A stretch of 13,740 nucleotides of DNA from positions 1 through 13,740 of the forward strand of contig USCC01000058.1 of NCBI GenBank assembly GCA_900553035.1, given 5' to 3'. The DNA comes from an uncultured Rhodospirillaceae bacterium. Lineage in GTDB: Bacteria > Pseudomonadota > Alphaproteobacteria > CAAGCB01 > CAG-977. This document shows, one piece after another, positions 7,206-11,863 of the stretch. A model generated the notes under the pieces. It worked only from the letters and a program-made list of their open reading frames with translations, ran no database searches and had not been told where the DNA came from. The position numbers and the translations under genes were made by a program. Position 1 is the stretch's first letter. Each line of letters begins with the position of its first letter.

Positions 7206-7832
7206 TTATGATTTTAAGGTTTTTTCATAATTCAGCTGCCTGTCCGTTTTAAACGGAGAATAAGGATGAAGTATATTTCTGCCCGATGAAGATTTCACAT
7301 GATGAATGTCCGGATTCACGCAAATAAGGTTCGATACACTATTGTTGAACGAATTATTATCAATATGATGCACAACTTTTCCGTCTCCCTCTTTTTTTCC
7401 AAGAAAAACTTTGGCGATCATTATATGCAAAGGTTCCTTAACCTGTTCAACATACAATTCCGCTCCATAAGCTTTATCTCCGTATTTGTTTAGCGCTCCG
7501 CTGTCCTTGGGAATAAAGGTGCAGACTTTTATCAAAAGCCGTTCTTCATAAAAAAGGTTCCCGAATACGGCCCCGGTTTCTTTATATTTTTTTATAAATT
7601 CATTGCATCTTTCAGCCGCATCTTCCGGAAATCTTCTTTGCGCATTTACAACATTAATTTGTGCAACATATCCAATATTGCTGACCCAGATATCTTTCTT
7701 ATAATACATCCAGACAGGGTCTATCTGCATGGCGCCCATATCTTCCAAAGACCATTCCTTTTCATCAAGGATCTGCTCTTTGCCGTCTTTGAAAATTCTT
7801 ACGGATGAGGTGAAAATTTGCTTTATCTTCAT
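7206..7832 (-). CDS. NUMOD4 / HNH endonuclease family protein (homing-type)
   Basis: A 208-residue protein from ATG 7832, with AGGA shortly upstream; an in-frame GTG at 7850 would add six residues. The N-terminal part carries WVSNIGYV (residues 49-56), resembling the NUMOD4 DNA-binding motif of homing endonucleases. The C-terminal part carries a clear HNH_3-type core: LHIMIAKVFL, then VHHIDNN (His155, His156) and FNNSVSNLICV (Asn163/164, Asn168), then HH at 177-178. Such free-standing enzymes nick or cut DNA and are common in phages and mobile DNA. No intron or intein surrounds it. It points toward the tRNA and lies in AT-rich sequence unlike the core genes. A weak AAAACCT/AGGTTTT hairpin overlaps its end (7196-7223). 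Confidence 0.8.
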   Translation of the reverse strand: MKIKQIFTSSVRIFKDGKEQILDEKEWSLEDMGAMQIDPVWMYYKKDIWVSNIGYVAQINVVNAQRRFPEDAAERCNEFIKKYKETGAVFGNLFYEERLLIKVCTFIPKDSGALNKYGDKAYGAELYVEQVKEPLHIMIAKVFLGKKEGDGKVVHHIDNNSFNNSVSNLICVNPDIHHVKSSSGRNILHPYSPFKTDRQLNYEKTLKS

Positions 7833-7861
7833 GTATCCTGTGTTCCCCACAATATAAATAA

Positions 7862-8074
7862 TTAATACACAACAATATCAGCAGATTGAAGCGCACGCAA
7901 TTGATGTTCTGTCTTGTAAATAACAACGACGCCCAGAATTACCGGATTCCCCGGAATCCTGTCACCGTTCGTTACAATCAAGCTCCAGCTCCTATCGTTT
8001 GCCGTCTGTTGATTTTCCGGCACATAACAGTTATTTTCAGCCTCAGACTCAATACACTTGTCAGCCGCATTCAA
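7862..8074 (-). CDS. Possible remnant ORF of unknown function
   Basis: A 70-codon frame starting only at TTG (an in-frame TAA lies five codons before it) and with no ribosome site. The product has mixed polarity with a hydrophobic stretch near its end (NPVILGVVVIY). It lies just upstream of the HNH gene on the same strand and abuts the divergent GNAT gene. I do not recognise it; it may be the tail of a truncated gene or not coding at all. Confidence 0.22.
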   Translation of the reverse strand: MNAADKCIESEAENNCYVPENQQTANDRSWSLIVTNGDRIPGNPVILGVVVIYKTEHQLRALQSADIVVY

Positions 8075-8099
8075 ACCGGTTTCATTTTAAGGAACAGCC

Positions 8100-8546
8100 A
8101 TGATCAGACCGTTTATCCCTTCCGACCTGGACACCGTCATGCAGATATGGCTGGACGGAAACATTTCCGGCCACTCGTTTATTGCGCCGCAGTACTGGCA
8201 TTCAAATTTCGAAACGGTTAAAAGCCTTTTGCCGCAGGCGGATGTTTTTGTTTTCGAAGAAAACGGAACAATAAAAGGATTTATCGGCATTCAGGATAAA
8301 ACCCATATCGCAGGGCTGTTTGTCAGCCCGTCTTTTCAAGGCCGGGGTATAGGCCGAAAGCTAATAAAAACAGCTAAAAATTCTTTCAGCACTTTAAAGC
8401 TTGCCGTATACCGGCGCAACGAAAAAGCCGTCTGCTTCTACTCAAAACAAGGCTTTGCCGTCAGCCGGGAGCAAACAGACCAGGAAACAGGAGAAACAGA
8501 ATATATTATGACTTATTCGTCTTCAGCCAAATCAAAGCTCAAATGA
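8100..8546 (+). CDS. GNAT family N-acetyltransferase (YjaB-like)
   Basis: A 148-residue GNAT fold protein that should transfer an acetyl group from acetyl-CoA to an unknown small molecule or peptide. The acetyl-CoA motif A is LFVSPSFQGRGIGRKLI at residues 73-89, with the P-loop QGRGIG at 80-85. Motif B follows as YRRNEKAVCFYSKQGF at about 104-119. The N-terminus MIRPFIPSDLDTVMQIWLDG and the overall layout resemble E. coli YjaB. The start has AAGGA six bases upstream. The last ten or so residues are low complexity and are encoded opposite the end of a histidine-kinase relic. It is a single gene in the accessory region with no obvious partner. Confidence 0.88.
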   Translation: MIRPFIPSDLDTVMQIWLDGNISGHSFIAPQYWHSNFETVKSLLPQADVFVFEENGTIKGFIGIQDKTHIAGLFVSPSFQGRGIGRKLIKTAKNSFSTLKLAVYRRNEKAVCFYSKQGFAVSREQTDQETGETEYIMTYSSSAKSKLK

Positions 8547-8617
8547 AAAACCGTTCCCTCTCCGGTTTTGCTGGCCACGGAAATCTGACCTTTGAAATTT
8601 TCCACAATTGTTGTTAT
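8513..8617 (-). pseudogene. C-terminal relic of a sensor histidine kinase
   Basis: Reading the minus strand from 8617 to the TAA at 8513-8515 gives 34 codons matching the very end of a histidine-kinase ATPase domain: IVENFKGQISVAS (normally IVxxHGGxIxVxS), then KTGEGTVFHLSFDL, the G2 box and last strand. A stop codon at 8618-8620 and unrelated sequence precede it, so the N, G1 and H boxes are missing. It overlaps the convergent GNAT gene by 34 bases. This is best read as what is left of a full kinase gene after deletion. Confidence 0.72.
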
Positions 8618-8640
8618 TTAACAGTTATATTTAGACTAAA

Positions 8641-8680
8641 CGGGATAGAATGGGATATACGGGGATATAACGGGATAAAA
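8641..8680 (+). repeat. Four-unit 10-bp tandem repeat (NGGGATANAN)
   Basis: CGGGATAGAA, TGGGATATAC, GGGGATATAA and CGGGATAAAA follow each other without gaps; GGGATA begins at 8642, 8652, 8662 and 8672. The spacing equals about one helical turn, so all copies face the same side of the DNA. It lies directly upstream of the truncated kinase end. Confidence 0.8.
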
Positions 8681-8737
8681 ACGGCAGGAAACCTTAATTT
8701 TTCGGGCAGCGGTGATGCTGTTTTTAATTTTTTTTGC

Positions 8738-8763
8738 GCGCAAGATAGTTTTAACTTTTTTGA
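8738..8763 (+). repeat. Dispersed accessory-region repeat, copy at 8738
   Basis: GCGCAAGATAGTTTTAAC followed by TTTTTTGA. Its first 17 bases are identical to the copy at 9187. The sequence before both this copy and the region at 9303 also shares CGGCAGGAA and TTAATTTTT elements. Confidence 0.7.
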
Positions 8764-8764
8764 A

Positions 8765-8788
8765 GCGGAAAGAAAACTCCCTTTCCGC
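8765..8788. other. Inverted repeat (8-bp perfect stem)
   Basis: GCGGAAAG (8765-8772) and CTTTCCGC (8781-8788) flank an 8-base loop. It sits just beyond the stop of the small minus-strand ORF. No T-run follows on either strand, so a terminator role is weak. Confidence 0.45.
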
Positions 8789-8796
8789 CGTTTGAT

Positions 8797-8928
8797 TTAT
8801 TGCGTGATTCGCCGTTCAATTTTGCTCAGATGCTCAAGAGCTTCTGTATATTGATCACAAGGCATTTTTCCGATTGTTTCGTACTTTAAAACCCCTTTTA
8901 AATGTTTGAAAAGAGAGTATTCACTCAC
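8797..8928 (-). CDS. Small 43-residue protein, phage-regulator-like
   Basis: A 43-codon frame from GTG 8928 to TAA 8797-8799. The peptide reads MSEYSLFKHLKGVLKYETI, then GKMPCDQYTEALEHLSKIER. The second half resembles the short motif (K-hydrophobic-P-x-x-x-aromatic-x-E-A-L-x-x-L) found at the ends of phage antirepressor and Rha/ORF6C-type proteins. The ribosome site is poor and a stop lies directly upstream in frame, so it may be a relic rather than a working gene. It is divergent from the methyltransferase relic, five bases away. Confidence 0.45.
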   Translation of the reverse strand: MSEYSLFKHLKGVLKYETIGKMPCDQYTEALEHLSKIERRITQ

Positions 8929-8933
8929 CTTTT

Positions 8934-9107
8934 ATGTTGATGCAATTGAAGATAACGGGCACTAAAGGCCGCTTTATCCTGTCTTTAAACGACGTGCCGG
9001 AAGTCAGAGAGCTTTTTAAAGCATTCAATATTGAGGCCGTTTCGGTAACCTACAGCCTGAACAGAGAGAACCGTACGAAAAGGAGGGAATTGATTATTTC
9101 AAATTAA
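8934..9107 (+). pseudogene. C-terminal relic of a D12-class DNA adenine N6-methyltransferase
   Basis: A 57-codon frame from ATG 8934 (or ATG 8940) to TAA 9105-9107. It encodes GTKGRFILSLNDVPEVRELF, then FNIEAVSVTYSL and RRELIISN, the typical last third of phage-type Dam (MethyltransfD12) enzymes. The S-adenosylmethionine motif FxGG and the catalytic DPPY are absent, and no ribosome site precedes the ATG. A stop codon in frame at 8907-8909 cuts off any extension. The piece is too short to methylate DNA. A strong terminator follows directly, as expected for the true 3' end of a once complete gene. Confidence 0.75.
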
Positions 9108-9110
9108 AGA

Positions 9111-9138
9111 AAAAAGGCGGTTGAAAGACCGCCTTTTT
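9111..9138 (+). terminator. Rho-independent terminator after the methyltransferase relic
   Basis: AAAAAGGCGGT (9111-9121) and ACCGCCTTTTT (9128-9138) form a perfect 11-bp stem with a 6-base loop (TGAAAG). The A and T runs make it potentially bidirectional. Confidence 0.9.
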
Positions 9139-9186
9139 AAATTTGTCCGATAACAGTTAATTTTAAAATACCGTCTTTGTTTTTAC

Positions 9187-9290
9187 GCGCAAGATAGTTT
9201 TAATTTAATTCTATCCTGCGTTTTGGGTATCAATGAACCGTCTGAAAAAAGTTAAAACTAAGTTGCGTTTCGGTTAAAACTATTTTGCGT
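9187..9290. repeat. Dispersed accessory-region repeat, right cluster (four copies, two orientations)
   Basis: Plus orientation: GCGCAAGATAGTTTTAAT (9187-9204). Directly abutting it is an inverted copy, TTAATTCTATCCTGCG (9205-9220). Two further inverted copies follow, TTAAAACTAAGTTGCGT (9252-9268) and TTAAAACTATTTTGCGT (9274-9290), 22 bp apart. The interval holds no convincing gene. Confidence 0.7.
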
Positions 9291-9349
9291 GCTACATTTT
9301 GGGCGGCAGGAATGTCGCTTTTAATTTTTTCGGCACAAGATTTTTTGAT

Positions 9350-9405
9350 TTAAAATTATTCTGCGCTTGTCTTTTTGGCTGTTCAAAAAGGTTAAAACCA
9401 TGCGG
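9350..9405 (-). repeat. Dispersed accessory-region repeat, two diverged inverted copies
   Basis: TTAAAATTATTCTGCGC (9350-9366) and TCAAAAAGGTTAAAACCATG (9383-9402, followed by CGG) match the inverted form of the repeat with several differences. Confidence 0.5.
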
Positions 9406-9592
9406 TGTTTCGGGCAAAATTAAATCACGCGGTACAAATCGACACAGGGAAGCCGTTAATTTTTTACACAGGAGATCTTTTCATGCTTTTTTATTCAGGC
9501 GCGAGTCGTTGCATCTTCCGACATACTCCAGCCGCGGAGCAAACGGCATTTCTCTCGTTTTAAATCTCTTTTATTGCCCGCTTCTTTTCCTT

Positions 9593-10210
9593 TTAAACGG
9601 ATTTTTTCTGCTTATTTTTACTTTGTTGCTTTATATATTCTTTGATAAATTTTGTGCCGCGGCGCTTGCTTCGGTAGAGGGATATCCTTGCACGAACCTG
9701 AGAAATATATTCGTCTGCGGCGCGGAACAATCGTCCTATAAGTCCTTTTCTGTTTTTTATCTTTGTTTCTTTAAAAGACACAACGACGTTTTGGATGTCA
9801 GCACTGTATTTGGAATCTCTGAAACGTGTATAAGTGTCCAGAGCTTCTTCAATAACTGATTTTAAAAAATTTTTAGAAAAATTTGTTTTATCTTGATATA
9901 TGTTTAAGAGTAAAACATTGTAAGCCGTTGTGAGTGTATTATTTTCGTCTGTTTCTGTATTTTCTTTGGTTTCTATTTCAATATATCCTCTATTTCACCA
10001 TAAATAAAAATAATAAGTCGGGTTAGGCCCTATTTCTAATATATACGGACACCCGTAAAACATAAATCCCCGGTCACGGTCAACAGTTAGCATCGAACTG
10101 ACTTTTGAAGGAGGGCTGAATAAACAATGGACGGAAATAAAACGACTTTCGTCTTTCCAAGAGTTAGCAATTTTTTGATATTCACCCGTCATTTCTATAT
10201 TTTGAAACAT
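9593..10210 (-). pseudogene. Unknown accessory protein gene interrupted by one in-frame TGA
   Basis: From ATG 10210, with an AAGGAG ribosome site seven bases upstream, the frame runs 71 codons to TGA at 9995-9997. It then continues in the same frame for 133 more codons to the final stop at 9593-9595. The first part (MFQNIEMTGEYQKIANSWKD ... NPTYYFYLW) is a mixed globular-looking sequence. The second part is acidic at first (IEIETKENTETDENN), then helical, and ends in a very basic tail (about the last 60 residues). The unbroken frame on both sides suggests a single 205-residue gene with a recent nonsense change, perhaps TGG to TGA since a Trp precedes it. Core genes here use TGA as stop, so recoding is unlikely. 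The family is not recognised. Confidence 0.6.
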
Positions 10211-10394
10211 AAAGCAGCTCCTTGTTTTAAAAGAAGTATTTTTATAAACTCTTTTTATGGTAATAAAATTTTTTGGTATTGTAAATTTTTAATTGAAAAA
10301 ACAATTCTGATGTCTTAAAAAGTGTTCCGATTGTAAGATACGACGCATATGTCCCACTGCCGTTAAAGTTTTCAGGAATGGAAAATAACAGATT

Positions 10395-11702
10395 ATGACG
10401 GATCAAAATAATTCTTTTTCGCCGGCATCATCCGGTAATGTATGGGCGTTGTTGCCGATTGCGGTATTTGTTGTTTTGTTCGGCGGCAGCGGTGTTCTGT
10501 TCGGCAATTTTTATGCCATACCAATGACGTTGGTCTTCCTGGCGGCTTTGTTTACGGCGCTGATGCAAAACAGGAGCGTCCGTTTCGATCAAAAACTGGC
10601 TATTGGTTCCGCAGGCGCAGGCGATCCCAATATTATAATCATGTGTCTGGTCTATCTGCTGGCCGGCGGATTTGCAGGTATTGCCTTTGCCGCCGGCGGG
10701 GTCGCGGCGACGGTTAATCTGGCTTTATCGTTTATTCCCGCGCATCTTTCCGTGGTCGGCCTGTTTTTAATGGGATGTTTTATTTCCATGGCAATGGGAA
10801 CGTCTGTGGGAACGGTTGCGGCACTGACACCGATTGCTGCGGATGTCGCCGAAAAAACGGGTTTTCCTTTGCCGATGACCGTCGGAGCCGTCGTCTGTGG
10901 CGCAATGTTCGGGGACAATCTGTCTTTTATTTCCGATACGACAATTGCGGCAGTGCGTACGCAGGGCTGTGAAATGCGAGATAAGTTTAAGGCCAACTTT
11001 TTCCTTGTGTTGCCGGCCGCAGTGATGACCGTGATTATTTTTTATGTTTTAACACGCGGCGGTCATCCCGTTATCCGGCAGGATTTATCCTATGACAGCT
11101 GGCTTGTCGTGCCGTATTTTGCGATTTTAGCCGGCGCTTTATGCGGCATTAATGTTTTTGCCCTGTTAAGCGGCGGGATTGTTTTGTCCGCCGTCATCGG
11201 CGTATACCGGGGAACAATCACATTCGCGGAAGTCTTTCCCGCTGTCGGCGGCGGTATGGCGGGCATGTATGAAATTGTCATTATTGCGGTATTGGTAGCA
11301 TGTATCGGGGCATTAGTGCGCTATAACGGCGGTTTTCAATGGATCTTATCGTTTGTTCATAAAAAAATGTCAGGATACAGAGGCGCTCAGTTCGGCATTA
11401 TTTTTTTGGTCAGCCTTTTTGATATTGCAACGGCAAATAATACGGTCGCGATTATTCTGGCAGGACCGATGGCAAAACAGATTTCCGAAAAATACGGAAT
11501 TCCGCCACAGAAAAGCGCATCGCTGCTGGATATCTTCGGATCCGTCTTTCAGGGGATGCTGCCGTACGGGGCACAGCTGTTATCTGCGGCAAAGCTTGCG
11601 GGGATAACGTCTTTGATGATTGTGCCTTATATGTATTATACGTTTCTGATGGGGATCAGCACGCTTTTATTCGTCGCCTTTTCCCGTCAGAGAAAAGGAT
11701 GA
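10395..11702 (+). CDS. Na+/H+ antiporter family protein (NhaC superfamily)
   Basis: A 435-residue polytopic inner-membrane protein with roughly ten to twelve hydrophobic segments. The family mark is FGDNLSFISDTTIAAVRTQG at residues 172-191, followed by CEMRDKFKANF, typical of the NhaC-type sodium/proton antiporters. SMAMGTSVGTVAALTPIA at 131-148 and the later FDIATANNTVAIILAGP half-repeat are also expected. It would exchange Na+ for H+, although related proteins move organic acids or amino acids, so the substrate is inferred. The ribosome site is weak (AGGAATGGA is 13-21 bases upstream). A possible promoter is TTGAAA at 10293 with TAAAAA at 10316. It stands alone between the accessory region and the DXS-like gene. 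Confidence 0.87.
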   Translation: MTDQNNSFSPASSGNVWALLPIAVFVVLFGGSGVLFGNFYAIPMTLVFLAALFTALMQNRSVRFDQKLAIGSAGAGDPNIIIMCLVYLLAGGFAGIAFAAGGVAATVNLALSFIPAHLSVVGLFLMGCFISMAMGTSVGTVAALTPIAADVAEKTGFPLPMTVGAVVCGAMFGDNLSFISDTTIAAVRTQGCEMRDKFKANFFLVLPAAVMTVIIFYVLTRGGHPVIRQDLSYDSWLVVPYFAILAGALCGINVFALLSGGIVLSAVIGVYRGTITFAEVFPAVGGGMAGMYEIVIIAVLVACIGALVRYNGGFQWILSFVHKKMSGYRGAQFGIIFLVSLFDIATANNTVAIILAGPMAKQISEKYGIPPQKSASLLDIFGSVFQGMLPYGAQLLSAAKLAGITSLMIVPYMYYTFLMGISTLLFVAFSRQRKG

Positions 11703-11800
11703 ATACCGTTTTATATGGTTTGAATTCCGCCGCCGCCTGAAATTCCCGTTTCCCTGTTCGGGGGTTGACTTTCAGCTTTATCTTTTTTTGAAAAAAGTTC

Positions 11801-11831
11801 TTGACTTTGAGTTAACTCTAAGCTGTAGCCT
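11801..11831 (+). promoter_or_regulatory. Promoter with MerR-family-type dyad operator upstream of the DXS-like gene
   Basis: TTGACT (11801-11806) is a good -35. The 18-bp dyad CTTTGAGTTAACTCTAAG (11805-11822) has a single mismatch between its halves and overlaps the -35 and spacer. The best -10 candidates are TGTAGC at 11824 (17-bp spacer) and TAGCCT at 11826 (19-bp spacer). A dyad placed within a long spacer is the hallmark of promoters twisted by MerR-type activators, and the sequence resembles NmlR/AdhR-type sites. A half-copy, TTGACTTTCAG, occurs 36 bp upstream at 11765. Confidence 0.6.
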
Positions 11832-11863
11832 TCCGAAAAGTTAAGGAAAACGAGGAGGATGGA

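Larger units (their letters stand above)
9139..9592. other. Gene-poor AT-rich interval
   Basis: Apart from the repeats listed above I see no supported gene. It holds two further related elements: CGGCAGGAA plus TTAATTTTTTCGG (9303-9332), a match to 8682-8704, and GGGAAGCCGTTAATTTTTT (9447-9465). A 26-codon ORF with a good ribosome site (AGGAGA, ATG 9483, stop 9561-9563) is too short to support. Short minus-strand frames ending near 9475-9495 could be further relics. Confidence 0.5.

Noticed and set aside
7886..8221. A 111-codon plus-strand frame overlapping the GNAT start
   Set aside because: No ribosome site, no domain, and it overlaps the clear GNAT gene in another frame.
8543..8854. A 103-codon plus-strand frame after GNAT
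   Set aside because: It crosses the kinase relic, the 10-bp repeats and a hairpin, with no domain. The minus-strand readings explain the sequence better.
7084..9405. CRISPR array
   Set aside because: The repeats are short, diverged, in both orientations and irregularly spaced, with no cas genes, so they do not form an array.
9483..9563. A 26-codon ORF with a good ribosome site (AGGAGA)
   Set aside because: Too short, no recognisable feature, and lying in AT-rich sequence where such matches arise by chance.
9299..9859. A 186-codon plus-strand frame
   Set aside because: Phe/Cys/Leu-rich product typical of antisense AT-rich DNA; its second half is opposite the better-supported minus-strand interrupted gene, and the first half runs through the repeats.
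6917..10394. Duplicate of the tRNA-Pro 3' end (attR)
   Set aside because: I found no second copy of the T-arm and acceptor sequence in the window.
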